Shown in pieces: positions 26,455 to 35,314 of a stretch of DNA of 64,000 nt; the first letter of the stretch is position 1, and the number at the start of each line of letters is the position of its first letter. The notes beneath the pieces were generated by a model. It was given only the letters and a program-made list of their open reading frames with translations, was not told the DNA's origin and ran no database searches. Made by a program: the position numbers and the translations under genes. The DNA lies in NCBI RefSeq assembly GCF_001279585.1, contig NZ_LGEC01000016.1:62001-126000 (forward strand), given 5' to 3'. Origin of the DNA: Nocardiopsis sp. NRRL B-16309 (GTDB lineage Bacteria > Actinomycetota > Actinomycetes > Streptosporangiales > Streptosporangiaceae).

Positions 26455-27426
26455 TCACTCGGCGGCGGCTCCGGCGCGGTCGCGGTGGAAGGCCCAGGCG
26501 TCGGCGACGATCTCGTGCAGGGACGAGCGCTCCGGACGCCAGTCGAGCAGGGCCCCGGCGCGGTCGGATGAGGCCACCAGCACCGCCGGGTCGCCGGGGC
26601 GGCGGGGCGAGGCCACCGCCGGGATCGGGTGCCCGGTCACCTCGCGGCACACCTCCACCACCTCGCGCACCGAGAAGCCCGCGCCGTTGCCCAGGTTGAG
26701 CACCTCGTGGCGCCCGGCCCGCGCCCGTCCCAGGGCGAGCAGGTGGGCGCGGGCCAGGTCGGCCACGTGGATGTAGTCACGCACGCACGTGCCGTCCGGC
26801 GTGGCGTAGTCCTCCCCGAACACCGACACCGACTCCCGTTCGCCCCGCGCCACCTTGAGGACGTTCGGGACCAGGTGGGTCTCCACGGTGTGCCGCTCCC
26901 CCAGCCCCCGGTGGGCGCCGGCGACGTTGAAGTACCGCAGGCTCACCGCCGCGGTGCCGTGCATGCGGGCGTGCTCGGTCAGCGCGGCGTCGATCGCGGC
27001 CTTGGTGGCGCCGTAGGGGTTGGTCGGGCGCACCGGCGCGTCCTCGGTGATGGGCACCGACTCCGGCTCCCCGTAGACGGCGGCGGTGGAGGAGAACACC
27101 AGGCGGCCCGTACCGGTGGCGCGCATCGCCTCCAGCAGGGCGAGCGAGGTCCCCACGTTGCCGCTCCAGTACAGGCCCGGGTGTGCGACCGACTCCGAGA
27201 CCACGGACTTGGCGGCGAAGTGCAGGACCGCGTCGAAGCCCTCCCGGAGGACCTCGGCGGCTCGTTCGCGCACCGTCCCCTGGACGAAGCGCGCGCCCGG
27301 GTGCACGGCGTCGGCGTGCCCGGTCGAGAGGTCGTCGAGCACCGTGACCGCGTGCCCCTCCTCCACGAGCATCGCCGTGACGACGCCGCCGATGTATCCG
27401 GCGCCGCCCGTGACCAGTACCCGCAT
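26455..27426 (-). CDS. galE: UDP-glucose 4-epimerase
   Basis: This 323-residue extended SDR interconverts UDP-glucose and UDP-galactose using bound NAD. It has the NAD motif VTGGAGYIGGVV, the substrate block FSSTAAVYGEPE, the catalytic Tyr-x3-Lys in NPYGATK, and the RYFNVAGAHRGLGE and CVRDYIHVADLA blocks typical of GalE. ATG at 27426 follows GGAGGG. The A+T-rich 27440-27530 stretch upstream probably holds its promoter and perhaps that of the divergent membrane protein gene. Confidence 0.93.
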   Translation of the reverse strand: MRVLVTGGAGYIGGVVTAMLVEEGHAVTVLDDLSTGHADAVHPGARFVQGTVRERAAEVLREGFDAVLHFAAKSVVSESVAHPGLYWSGNVGTSLALLEAMRATGTGRLVFSSTAAVYGEPESVPITEDAPVRPTNPYGATKAAIDAALTEHARMHGTAAVSLRYFNVAGAHRGLGERHTVETHLVPNVLKVARGERESVSVFGEDYATPDGTCVRDYIHVADLARAHLLALGRARAGRHEVLNLGNGAGFSVREVVEVCREVTGHPIPAVASPRRPGDPAVLVASSDRAGALLDWRPERSSLHEIVADAWAFHRDRAGAAAE

Positions 27427-27601
27427 TGCACCCTCCGAGGAAGCTCGCTTTTCCCAACAGACCATACGAAATCAAACATCAAGTCAACACGATCAGTCTA
27501 TTTCCAACAGAACGCGGTGACAGGGTGGAGGCGGCACCAGGCGGGTAACGGTCCTTCGACGACCGCCGCACCCGCCGAACCCTCACTCCCCCGGAGCCCC
27601 C

Positions 27602-28210
27602 GTGAAGCTGTACGCCGAACGCCCCGTTCGCGCCTGCCTCCAACTGCTGTCCGACCTGCTCGCCCTGTCCTGGGCGGTCCTGTGGATCACCACCGCGCTG
27701 TCGCTGCGCGAGATCATCACCGGCCTGGACCGCCCGGGCGAGCTCATCGCGAGCGCGGGCGAGGGCGTGTCCGAGCACATGGGCACCGCCGCGGAGGCGG
27801 CCGAGCGCGTCCCCCTGGCCGGGGAGGCGCTCGCCACCCCCTTCACCAGCATGGGCGGGGCGGGCGAGTCGCTGGCCTCGGCCGGGACGTCCTTCCAGGA
27901 GTCGGTGGCGGCCCTGGCCCTGTACCTGCCCCTGGTCACGGCGGTGATCCCGCTGGCCCTGCTCGCCGCCACCTGGCTGCCCGTCCGTGCCCGCTGGGTG
28001 CGCCAGGCCGCCTCCGTACGGAGCATGCGGGCGATGACTCCCGAGGCCCGGTCCCGCCTGCTGGCTCTGCGCGCCCTGACGGCCGTGTCGCCGTCCCGGC
28101 TGACCGGCGCCCACGCGGATCCGGTGGGCGCCTGGCACGCGGACGACCCCGAGGCGACCCGTGTCCTGGCCGCGCTGGAACTGGAGAGGCTCGGCCTGCG
28201 CTCGGTCTGA
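27602..28210 (+). CDS. Hypothetical membrane protein
   Basis: This 202-residue protein has an N-terminal membrane span (LLALSWAVLWITTALSL) and a second one at about residues 105-125 (ALYLPLVTAVIPLALLAATW). A helical Ala/Gly/Glu-rich external-looking domain lies between, and a cytoplasmic helical tail follows. I do not recognise the family; similar two-span proteins occur in actinobacteria near galE. The GTG start follows GGAG. It is divergent from galE. Confidence 0.7.
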   Translation: MKLYAERPVRACLQLLSDLLALSWAVLWITTALSLREIITGLDRPGELIASAGEGVSEHMGTAAEAAERVPLAGEALATPFTSMGGAGESLASAGTSFQESVAALALYLPLVTAVIPLALLAATWLPVRARWVRQAASVRSMRAMTPEARSRLLALRALTAVSPSRLTGAHADPVGAWHADDPEATRVLAALELERLGLRSV

Positions 28211-28344
28211 GCGGCCCGTTCCCCGCCGCCGGCCGCCCCCCGTCGGCCCGGCTCCCCCTCGTCTTGTCCACAGGCGTCGGAACGGCCTCGCGATCGTCGG
28301 TCCGGCTTCCTAAGCTGGAGTTCGGACCAACGTTCGGAGCACGC

Positions 28345-30000
28345 ATGCACCTGTCCGCCCTCCTCGACTTCGACGTCGTCCCCTTCGACACCGACGACGC
28401 CGTGTCCGTCCTGATCGACATCACGGCCCCCGAACGCGAGGCCGACACCGAACGGCCGCCCGCGACCCTGCAGATCGTGCTGGACCGCAGCGGTTCGATG
28501 GGCGGCGGGAGACTGGCCGGAGCGGTCACGGCCCTGGTCGGTCTGGTGGACCGGCTCGCGCCCACCGACAACTTCGGCCTGGTCTCCTTCGACACCCAGG
28601 CCGTGGTGGAGGTGCCCACCGGGCCCCTCACCGACAAGGAGGCCGTGCGCCGCCGCATCCGGGGCCTGGCCCCGGGCGGGGGCACCGACCTGTCCTCCGG
28701 GCTGCTCCGAGGGATCCAGGAGGCCCGCCGGGCCGGCGGCGACCGGGGCGCCACCCTGCTGCTGATCTCCGACGGGCACGCCAACCACGGCGTCACCGAC
28801 CACGACCTGCTCCGGCAGGTCACCGCCGACGCCTACGGGCACGGCGTGGCCACCACGACCCTCGGTTACGGGCTGGGCTACGACGAGGCGCTGCTCGGGG
28901 CGGTCGCGGACGGCGGCGCGGGCAGTGCCCTGTTCGCCGAGGACCCCGACACCGCGGGCGGGCTCATCGCCCAGGAGGCGGAGTACCTGCTGGCCAAGTC
29001 GGCCCAGGCGGCGTCCTTGCGGGTGCCGCCCGGCCCGCACGTCAAGGCGGTCTCGGTGGTGGGAGAGATGCCGTCGACGAGACTGCCGGACGGCGCGCTC
29101 ATGGTGGAGCTGGGCGACTTCTTCTCCGGCGAGACGCGCCGCCTGCTGCTGCGTGTGGAGGTGCCGGGGCTCGCGTCGCTGGGGACGGTCACCGTGACCA
29201 CGCTCGACGTCACCTACGTGGATCCGGCCACGATGACGACCTACACCGCGAGCCTGCCGATCACCGTCAACGTGGTACCCGGCGACGAGGCCCGGGACCG
29301 CTCGCCCCGGCCGGAGGTGCGTACGGAGGAGGCCCTCCAACGCGCGCAGACGGCCAAGCGGGAGGCGAGCGAGGCTCTGCGCCGCGGCGATCGGAAGAGC
29401 GCCGCGGAGATCCTGGACCGCGCGCGCGACCGACTGTCCCGACCGTCGAGCGCCCCGGGCGCGGCGTCGGCGGAACTGTCGGCGCAGGCCGAGGAACTGG
29501 GCCGGATGTCGGCGATGGCGCGCACGGACGACGCCTCGCGCACCTCCAAGTCGCTGTACTCCAGCCAGTCGGGGTACTCGCGCAAGCGCGGTCGGCACCA
29601 GCCGCAGAGCGGACCGGAGGCGCCGGGGACCGGGGCGGAGTCACCGGAGGCGCCGGAAGCGCGATCGGAGCCGACGAAGGCGAGACCGAAGGCGCAGGAG
29701 CCCGGGCCGAAGGCGCAGGAGCCCGGGCCGGAGGCGCAGGAGCCCGGGCCGGAGGCGCGGGAAGCGGGGCCCGAAGCGGGATCGGGGCCACCGAAGACCG
29801 GACCGCAGACCCCGGGGGCCGAATCCGAGTCACCGAAGGCGGGGCCGGAAGCGCCGGGGGCCGGATCGGAAGCGCCGCCGCGGACGGGCGGCGGGATCCG
29901 CGGCCAACAGACCGGTGGCGACCTGTCCCGTCCCGATCTGAGACCGCCCCTGTCCCACCCCCGGCGCACGCCGCCCGAGGAGCCGCGACAGGAGAGTTGA
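28345..30000 (+). CDS. VWA-domain protein with repetitive acidic tail
   Basis: This protein of 551 residues begins with a short beta-rich segment and then a von Willebrand factor A domain (about residues 40-215). The MIDAS metal site is complete: Asp47, Ser49 and Ser51 in DRSGSMGG, then GGGTDLSSG and LLISDGHANHG. A second beta-rich domain lies at about 225-320 and helices at 330-400. The last 130 residues are low-complexity with Pro, Glu, Gly and Ala, including repeats of KAQEPGP. There is no signal peptide. VWA proteins bind partners through metal; the partner here is unknown. ATG at 28345 follows GGAG. Confidence 0.85.
   Translation: MHLSALLDFDVVPFDTDDAVSVLIDITAPEREADTERPPATLQIVLDRSGSMGGGRLAGAVTALVGLVDRLAPTDNFGLVSFDTQAVVEVPTGPLTDKEAVRRRIRGLAPGGGTDLSSGLLRGIQEARRAGGDRGATLLLISDGHANHGVTDHDLLRQVTADAYGHGVATTTLGYGLGYDEALLGAVADGGAGSALFAEDPDTAGGLIAQEAEYLLAKSAQAASLRVPPGPHVKAVSVVGEMPSTRLPDGALMVELGDFFSGETRRLLLRVEVPGLASLGTVTVTTLDVTYVDPATMTTYTASLPITVNVVPGDEARDRSPRPEVRTEEALQRAQTAKREASEALRRGDRKSAAEILDRARDRLSRPSSAPGAASAELSAQAEELGRMSAMARTDDASRTSKSLYSSQSGYSRKRGRHQPQSGPEAPGTGAESPEAPEARSEPTKARPKAQEPGPKAQEPGPEAQEPGPEAREAGPEAGSGPPKTGPQTPGAESESPKAGPEAPGAGSEAPPRTGGGIRGQQTGGDLSRPDLRPPLSHPRRTPPEEPRQES
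29689..29751 (+). repeat. 21-bp in-frame tandem repeat in VWA gene
   Basis: Three near-identical 21-bp units at 29689, 29710 and 29731 encode KAQEPGP, KAQEPGP and EAQEPGP. A degenerate fourth unit follows. The unit keeps frame, so length can vary. Confidence 0.85.
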
Positions 30001-30271
30001 GCCGCCCTGCTCCTGCCACCCCGCGCCCGGGGCTCTGCCCCGACCGCGAAGGTCAGGGCCGAGGTCAGGTCCGAAGTCGAGGCCGAATCCGTGCGGAGTC
30101 TTCGCCGCCCGTGGACGGCTCATGATCCGCCCGCGGACGGCTGGTCACCCTCACATGGGCACAGGGCTCACGCGCGGATCGGCGGCCGGGACATCGACGG
30201 GCAGCCGACCGGCACGGGCGGGTGGCGAACCGCCCGTGGACGGCCGGCGCTCACGCGTGGGCGCTGACGGC

Positions 30272-30751
30272 TCAGGCGTGGGCGAGTGTCTCGCTCACCG
30301 CGTCCGGCAGCTTCTCCTCCAGGAAGGCCGCCATGTCCTCCTCCTGGTGCAGGATCCCGGTCAGCTTCCGGGCGATCTCCTCCTCGCCCAGGGATCGGGC
30401 GGCCTGGATGAGGGCCTTGTAGGACGCGATCTCGAAGTGCTCCGCGGCGAAGTCGGCCAGACCGTTCTTGACCAGGGTGTCGCCCGCGGGCTTGTTCGCC
30501 ATGCCCTGCATGGCCCCGAACATGCTCGCGAAGGCGCTCTTGGCTCCCGAAACCGAGCCGCCGAGCGCGTCGATACAGCCCCGTACGGTTTCCGCCTGCT
30601 CCCGGGTCTCGTCGATGTGCCGCGTGATCCGCGCGTGCACCTCCGGGTGGTCCTCGGCGTCCTTGGCGTGGCGCTCCAGGACCTCCTCCAGTGCCTTCTC
30701 CATCGCATAGGCGTCGTTGAGCCAGGTGATGAGCTGTTCGCGACTGCTCAC
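30272..30751 (-). CDS. DUF892 ferritin-like protein (YciE family)
   Basis: This protein of 159 residues is a helical ferritin-like fold of the DUF892 family. It shows repeated acidic/His helix motifs (LITWLNDAYAMEKALEEVLE, then HIDETREQAETVRGCI, FAAEHFEIASYKALI and LHQEEDMAAFLEEKLP) suited to a di-metal site. GTG at 30751 follows AAGGGAG. Family members are linked to general stress and iron handling, but biochemical roles are not settled. The 271-bp gap upstream of its 3' end (30001-30271) shows nothing recognisable. Confidence 0.85.
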   Translation of the reverse strand: MSSREQLITWLNDAYAMEKALEEVLERHAKDAEDHPEVHARITRHIDETREQAETVRGCIDALGGSVSGAKSAFASMFGAMQGMANKPAGDTLVKNGLADFAAEHFEIASYKALIQAARSLGEEEIARKLTGILHQEEDMAAFLEEKLPDAVSETLAHA

Positions 30752-30926
30752 GTCGGTCTCCCTTCTCACAGTGCGGAAGGCGTCCGCGCTCCCGGGCACC
30801 GTGCGGCGGCGCACGGGAGGCGTCTTGGTGCCACGCGCTACCCAGGTCCGCACGACGCAAACGGCGGCCCCGGCGACCGCACGGCCCGCTCTCTCTCCGA
30901 GACGGAGAAGGACCGGGCCGGAGGAC

Positions 30927-31592
30927 TCAGACCGTGCCGCGCAGCCGTTCCAGGCCGTCGAGGATGAGGTCGAGTCCGAACTCGAAGCCGCCCCCCTCCT
31001 CGTGCGGCTCCAGGTGGTAGCGGATGTGCGCGGCCAGGTCGGGATAGGTGTCGACCGGGAAGGAACGCAGGACACTCTCGCCGACCTCGGCCATCTGGTC
31101 GGGGTCCAGCGGGAAACCGAGTGCCTGCAGCGCGTGGCCGACCAGGTGGTCCTCGATCGTGTGGAAGGCCCGGTCGAGCAGGCCGGGGGTGAAGTCCGCG
31201 GCACGCAGCGAACGCAGGGCGCTGTCCATGTAGCGCATCCGCCGCGGCCCCGGGTTGAGGCTCGACGTCCACAGCGACGCCGCCCAGGGGTGGCGCATCA
31301 GCGCGTCGTGGGCGGACACCGCGCGCCGCCGCGCCTGCTCGCGCCAGTCCTCGTCGCCCTCGGGCAGTTCGATCTCTCCGACGACCCGGTCGAGCATCCC
31401 GTCGAGCAGGTCGGCCTTGCCGTCGACGTGGTTGTACAGCGACATGGCCTCCACCCCGAGCTCCCGCCCGAGCCTGCGCATCGACAGGGCTCCGATGCCC
31501 TCGGCGTCGGCCAGGGCGACACCGGTGTCGAGGACGCGGTCGCGGGTCAGCGGCGCTCGGCGCGCCTTGGGCGGATCGTTCGGCGTCGGCAC
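30927..31592 (-). CDS. TetR-family regulator with TetR_C domain
   Basis: This 221-residue protein has an N-terminal HTH (LDTGVALADAEGIGALSMRR, then LGRELGVEAMSLYNHVDGK) and a C-terminal domain of the tetracycline-repressor type (TIEDHLVGHALQALGFPLDP). It starts at GTG with GAGGAGG ten bases upstream. It is divergent from a quinone-oxidoreductase-like gene, with two TTAC-N3-GTAA palindromes between, a very clear repressor/target arrangement. Confidence 0.9.
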   Translation of the reverse strand: MPTPNDPPKARRAPLTRDRVLDTGVALADAEGIGALSMRRLGRELGVEAMSLYNHVDGKADLLDGMLDRVVGEIELPEGDEDWREQARRRAVSAHDALMRHPWAASLWTSSLNPGPRRMRYMDSALRSLRAADFTPGLLDRAFHTIEDHLVGHALQALGFPLDPDQMAEVGESVLRSFPVDTYPDLAAHIRYHLEPHEEGGGFEFGLDLILDGLERLRGTV

Positions 31593-31636
31593 CGGGACAT
31601 CGACCTCCTCTTGACGGGCAGCGGACCGCAGTCTAG

Positions 31637-31663
31637 CTTACAGAGTAAGTATTTACGGTGTAA
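31637..31663. promoter_or_regulatory. Two adjacent TTAC-N3-GTAA operators
   Basis: CTTAC-AGA-GTAAG (31637-31649) and TTAC-GGT-GTAA (31653-31663) are perfect palindromes with the same half-site. Their centres are 15 bp apart, between the TetR gene and the oxidoreductase gene. The second ends 18 bp before the oxidoreductase ATG, so a bound repressor would block initiation. Confidence 0.8.
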
Positions 31664-31681
31664 GTAGAGAGATGGAGCGAC

Positions 31682-32683
31682 ATGAAGGCGATCGCGCAGA
31701 GCCGCTACGGCGAGCCCCAGGACGTGCTGGAGCTTCGCGACGTCGAACGTCCCGAGCCCGGGGACCACCAGGTCCTGGTGCGCGTGCACGCCTCGTCGGT
31801 CAATCCCGCGGACTGGTTCGAGCTCGCGGGCCTGCCGTACGTGCTCCGGCTCGCGTTCGGCCTGGCCCGGCCGAGGAACCCCGTCCGGGGCAAGGACGTG
31901 GCCGGAACCGTCGAGGCGGTGGGTTCCCGGGTCACCCGGTGGCAGCGGGGCGCCGCCGTGTTCGGCGAGCTGAACGCCGGCGCCTACGCCGAGTTCGTCC
32001 TGGCGAAGGAGGACGAGCTGGCGCAGGCGCCGGCCGGACTCGCCCTCGCGGAGGCCGCGGCCGTCCCCCTCGCGGGCGTCGCGGCGCTCCAGGGGTTGCG
32101 CGACACCGCTGGTGTGCGCCCCGGCCACCGGGTCCTGGTCAACGGGGCCTCGGGAGGTGTGGGCACGTTCGCCGTCCAGATCGCGAAGGCGCTCGGCGCG
32201 CACGTGACCGGCGTGTGCAGCGCCGCCAACGCCGAACTGGTCACGTCCATCGGCGCCGACGAGGTCATCGACTACACCCGGGAGGACTTCACGCGGGGCG
32301 CGGAGCCCTACGACGTCGTCTTCGACCTGGTGGGCAGCCACACCCCGGCGGCCTATCGCCGGGTGCTGCGCCGGGACGGTGTCTACGTCTCCGCCACGGG
32401 CATGCCCGGCGGTCCTGTGCTCGGGCCGCTCCCCTACCTCCTGCGCGTGATGCTCGCCTCCCTGCGCGGCGGTCCGAGGATGAAGCCCTTCGCGGCGAAG
32501 CGGAACGCGGACGACCTGGCCGCCCTGGCGACGATGATCGAGTCCGGTCAGGTACGGCCGGTCATCGACAGGTCCTACGGGCTGGCGGACGCGGCACAGG
32601 CGCTCGCCCGCCAGGGCAGGGGCCACGCGCGGGGCAAGACGGTGGTGACCGTGGTGGAAACCCCGTCACCGTCCGATTCCTGA
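31682..32683 (+). CDS. Zinc-less MDR NAD(P)-dependent quinone oxidoreductase-like protein
   Basis: This 333-residue medium-chain dehydrogenase/reductase lacks the zinc-binding Cys/His set. The GroES-like half (residues 1-130) has HASSVNPADW. The Rossmann half has VLVNGASGGVGTFAVQIAKA. The block VFDLVGSHTPAAYRRVL is typical of the quinone-reductase group. GGAGCG precedes the ATG. It is controlled very probably by the divergent TetR regulator and ends at a strong hairpin. Confidence 0.9.
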   Translation: MKAIAQSRYGEPQDVLELRDVERPEPGDHQVLVRVHASSVNPADWFELAGLPYVLRLAFGLARPRNPVRGKDVAGTVEAVGSRVTRWQRGAAVFGELNAGAYAEFVLAKEDELAQAPAGLALAEAAAVPLAGVAALQGLRDTAGVRPGHRVLVNGASGGVGTFAVQIAKALGAHVTGVCSAANAELVTSIGADEVIDYTREDFTRGAEPYDVVFDLVGSHTPAAYRRVLRRDGVYVSATGMPGGPVLGPLPYLLRVMLASLRGGPRMKPFAAKRNADDLAALATMIESGQVRPVIDRSYGLADAAQALARQGRGHARGKTVVTVVETPSPSDS

Positions 32684-32698
32684 CCACGCCCTACCGCT

Positions 32699-32734
32699 AT
32701 CGGCCACGGAGCGCGGGGGCGACCCGTGGCCGAT
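32699..32734 (+). terminator. Hairpin downstream of MDR oxidoreductase
   Basis: ATCGGCCACGG, 14 bases, then CCGTGGCCGAT forms a perfect 11-bp stem starting 15 bp after the stop codon. Confidence 0.7.
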
Positions 32735-32852
32735 GACGGGCGCGGCGGTCCGTCCGGTACGCGTGACCCGTGAAAGGCGTCCTGAGGTGGCGGCCACCCG
32801 GGGGTTCGTGGGAACGTCCAACGTGGAAACCCCCTGCGTCGAGGAGAGACCC

Positions 32853-33149
32853 GTGTCCCCTGTTCAGATCATCCGCACGGTGGCCGCCGCCCTGATCGCC
32901 GGCGGCGTGGCCCTGGGCCTGGTTCCCAGTGGGCCGTGCGGGGCGGCTTGGTGGAGGCCCATGCGCGGCGACGCGACGTTCGGGTGGTACTCGCTCGGCG
33001 AGACGCCCGACATGATGATCAATTCGTGCGGGATGGCCATGGCACCGGCGGGCTCGTGGGCGATCGCACTGATCGTGTCCGGGGCGGCCCTGGTGGCCGG
33101 GGTGTGGTTCCACACCGCGCACCGGCCGACCGAGGAACCGAAGGAATAG
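32853..33149 (+). CDS. Small two-span membrane protein
   Basis: This 98-residue protein has hydrophobic spans at about residues 8-25 (VAAALIAGGVALGLVP) and 63-82 (WAIALIVSGAALVAGVWF). A short loop between them contains two Cys and several Trp/Met (PCGAAWWRPM, MMINSCGMAMAP). The function is unknown. GTG at 32853 follows GAGGAGAG. It stands between the oxidoreductase terminator and the convergent DUF397 gene. Confidence 0.65.
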   Translation: MSPVQIIRTVAAALIAGGVALGLVPSGPCGAAWWRPMRGDATFGWYSLGETPDMMINSCGMAMAPAGSWAIALIVSGAALVAGVWFHTAHRPTEEPKE

Positions 33150-33172
33150 GCGCCCCGCCCAGAGAGCAAGCC

Positions 33173-33358
33173 CTACGCGGCCATGCCCACGGAGACCAGC
33201 AGCGCCGCCCACTCACCAGCGGGAACGTCCAGGTGTCCCCGGCCCCGGTGCTGGGTGTCCCGCACCCCGGTCACCCGCCCCTCGGCCACCTCGACACAAT
33301 TCTCAGAACCGGCGCTGTAGCTGGACTTATGCCATTCGGGGCCATACACCATTCTCAT
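33173..33358 (-). CDS. DUF397 protein
   Basis: This 61-residue protein has the DUF397 signature WHKSSYSAGSENCVEVAEG and the end block WAALLVSV. DUF397 proteins pair with XRE/DUF5753 regulators in actinobacteria (the BldB-like/whiJ-type systems), where they are thought to act as small modulators. The gene overlaps the end of the XRE gene by 32 bp, so the two are cotranscribed. Confidence 0.92.
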   Translation of the reverse strand: MRMVYGPEWHKSSYSAGSENCVEVAEGRVTGVRDTQHRGRGHLDVPAGEWAALLVSVGMAA

Positions 33359-34163
33359 ACTCCTCTTTCAGCCCACGCAGGAACTCGACGGTATCCGCAG
33401 GAGACCACGCATCTGCTTGCAACCTGGCAAACAGCATGCCATAGCGACGTACCGCGCCCGCTTCATCACTGGTCTGCCCCAGATACACCGACTCCACATG
33501 CAGGACGTCAGGCGCGTGCGCGGACGAGATCAGTGACAGCGGGCCGTTCAGTCCGGCGTGCGGCCACGTCCGCCACGGATAGACCTGTAGGAGAACACGG
33601 CCCGACTCAGCCAGTTCCATCAGCCGTCGGCACTGGCCTGCCATCACCGCAGGAGACCCGACGTGCCGCCGCATCACCATCTCATCCAGCACAACGTGAT
33701 AGTGCGGAACGTCTGCCCCAAGGATCTTCTCAGATCTGGCGATCCTGGTCTTCACGCGGCTCTCCACATCGTCTGACGTGAACCACGGAGCTCCAGCAGG
33801 AATCACACACGAGGCATATTCCTTGGTCTGCAGCAGTCCCGGAGGCAGTATCGGCTGATACTCACGGATCAGTTCCGCCTCCAATTGAAGCTGATGCAGC
33901 TGATCCAGCCAGTCCAGGACCTCGGGCTCGTACAACTCCCGGCGCAGGCGCACCAGCCGTCCGCCCTGCCCCAAACAGTCGTCGGCTTGACGCACGTCAA
34001 CTGGTTGAAGTGGCCGCGCCCCGGTCTCCACGTTGCTGATGTGGCTCTTGCTGCACCCGACCTGGTTCGCGAGCCACTCCTGCGTTTTCCCGCGAGATCT
34101 ACGCGCATGAGACAAAGCACGACCAAAACGGACGTCCGGGATTTCCTTGGCGGCATCGACCAT
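33327..34163 (-). CDS. XRE-family regulator with DUF5753 domain
   Basis: This 278-residue protein begins with an XRE helix-turn-helix (about residues 12-65: RFGRALSHARRSRGKTQEWL, then CSKSHISNVETG). It continues with the DUF5753 sensor-like domain (EYQPILPPGLLQTKEYAS, then RQ/IARSEKILG, LDEMVMRRHVG and LLQVYPW). Such proteins act with DUF397 partners in development or antibiotic control in streptomycetes. Base composition of this gene and its upstream gap is lower in G+C than the neighbours. It is divergent from a string of small coupled genes. Confidence 0.92.
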   Translation of the reverse strand: MVDAAKEIPDVRFGRALSHARRSRGKTQEWLANQVGCSKSHISNVETGARPLQPVDVRQADDCLGQGGRLVRLRRELYEPEVLDWLDQLHQLQLEAELIREYQPILPPGLLQTKEYASCVIPAGAPWFTSDDVESRVKTRIARSEKILGADVPHYHVVLDEMVMRRHVGSPAVMAGQCRRLMELAESGRVLLQVYPWRTWPHAGLNGPLSLISSAHAPDVLHVESVYLGQTSDEAGAVRRYGMLFARLQADAWSPADTVEFLRGLKEEYENGVWPRMA

Positions 34164-34401
34164 GAGTCGATCCTAAAGCATGAGCTCAGAAGTTTTCGAG
34201 AATCCACAGATGTTCCTGAACTTTCTCCTGAGTCCGAATTCCTTTCGTTGCTCGGCAATCGCGTGCCATCGTCACTCGCTGAGGGGCCGGGGAAGATCGA
34301 CCGCTTCCTGTGAGGCGGGGAGCCATCGAGACGATCTCCGGCGTCGGTGCGGTGGCCACGGGCCGCCGGGTTGTTCGAGACCAGCGAGAGGAACCAGACC
34401 A

Positions 34402-34590
34402 GTGCGCATACCCAGTGACACACCCAACCGGGGGCGGGCCCGGAACGGCCGCCCCGATCCCCTCCCCCGGCGGCCTCGTCGGTCGGCCCGCGTGCGCGGA
34501 TACGCGCCCGGTCCGTGCACGTCACCGTTTCCGGCGTGCGTGCTGAGCGCGGTGCTCGGCGGTCTGCTGAGGACGGGAGCGAGCCGGTGA
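34402..34590 (+). CDS. Small basic hypothetical protein
   Basis: A 62-residue Arg/Pro-rich protein starting at GTG with GAGAGG about nine bases upstream. It has a hydrophobic C-terminal stretch (CVLSAVLGGLL). I do not recognise it. Its stop overlaps the next start as GTGA, which is the main support for its being real. It lies in the position where XRE/DUF397 loci often carry small divergent genes. The 238-bp gap before it is relatively A+T-rich and contains no gene. Confidence 0.5.
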   Translation: MRIPSDTPNRGRARNGRPDPLPRRPRRSARVRGYAPGPCTSPFPACVLSAVLGGLLRTGASR

Positions 34591-34817
34591 TCCGCTTCTG
34601 CGACATCCGCGAACTCCCCACCCTGGCCGAACTGGGCACCTGGGCCGCCGAACACCGCGGCCGGATCCGCTACCTCGGCGCCGACCTGGAGAACCGCCCG
34701 GTCTACGGCGCCACGCGCGGACACCTGACCCGTCTGGCGCGGGACACCGGGCCGGACCTGCATCGGCATCCGCTCGTGTGGCGGTCCCCGCTGGAGGACC
34801 CGGAGGCGCTCCCGTGA
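34587..34817 (+). CDS. Small hypothetical protein
   Basis: A 76-residue soluble protein (IRFCDIRELPTLAELGTWAA... LHRHPLVWRSPLEDP) with mixed composition and conserved-looking Trp, His and Cys. The GTG start is overlapped by the preceding stop and its own stop overlaps the next GTG, both as GTGA. This double coupling and the GGGAG just upstream argue for a real operon. No family is recognised. Confidence 0.55.
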   Translation: MIRFCDIRELPTLAELGTWAAEHRGRIRYLGADLENRPVYGATRGHLTRLARDTGPDLHRHPLVWRSPLEDPEALP

Positions 34818-34981
34818 GCGGGCACGCGGACGGTTCCGGCGATGCCGGGGCGCCCGTCCTCTCCTCCGAAGCGCTCGCGGACGCGGTCGGCCTCGCCCTC
34901 GTCGCACCGCCCTCACCGGAGACAGACGGCGACCTCGTCCTCCGGTTGCGGGCCCTCCTCCACGCTGCCCTACGCGACTGA
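34814..34981 (+). CDS. Very small hypothetical protein
   Basis: A 55-residue acidic protein, Ala/Leu/Asp-rich, with a helical C-terminal half (DLVLRLRALLHAALRD). It starts at a GTG that overlaps the preceding stop. No known family is recognised. It is the third member of the coupled small-gene string divergent from the XRE regulator. Confidence 0.5.
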   Translation: MSGHADGSGDAGAPVLSSEALADAVGLALVAPPSPETDGDLVLRLRALLHAALRD

Positions 34982-35050
34982 CGCGTCCCCGAACAGCCGG
35001 GCCCGGAGCGTTCCCCGGCTCCGGGCCCGGCGAACGAACGGAGAACGTCG

Positions 35051-35314
35051 ATGGACGGCACGGTCCCGTGCTCCAGCCCCACGGGTCACGACTACCTCCC
35101 CGACCAGCCGCCCGTGCGCCACGGCACCACCGCGACGGCCACGTGCGAGTACTGCGGGCACTCGATCACCGCCACGCGGCTGAGCGTCCCGCGATCATCC
35201 GCTGCGCCCGAGGCCGCGTCCGCGCAACCCCGGGGGGTCTGGACTCCCTGGTCATGTCGGATACACGATCGGAACCCTTCGGCGGGAAGCGGTTCGGATG
35301 TGCCCTCGCCCTGA
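35051..35314 (+). CDS. Small hypothetical protein with CxxC
   Basis: An 87-residue protein starting at ATG behind GGAG. It has PCSSPTGHDYLPDQ and one TCEYCGHSI motif, a half zinc-knuckle pattern. The C-terminal third overlaps the next ORF and looks less coding, so the true end or a frameshift is uncertain. No family is recognised. Confidence 0.45.
   Translation: MDGTVPCSSPTGHDYLPDQPPVRHGTTATATCEYCGHSITATRLSVPRSSAAPEAASAQPRGVWTPWSCRIHDRNPSAGSGSDVPSP

Noticed and set aside
33885..34313. Plus-strand open frame across the XRE gene start
   Set aside because: It overlaps the well-supported XRE/DUF5753 gene and has no domain or ribosome site.
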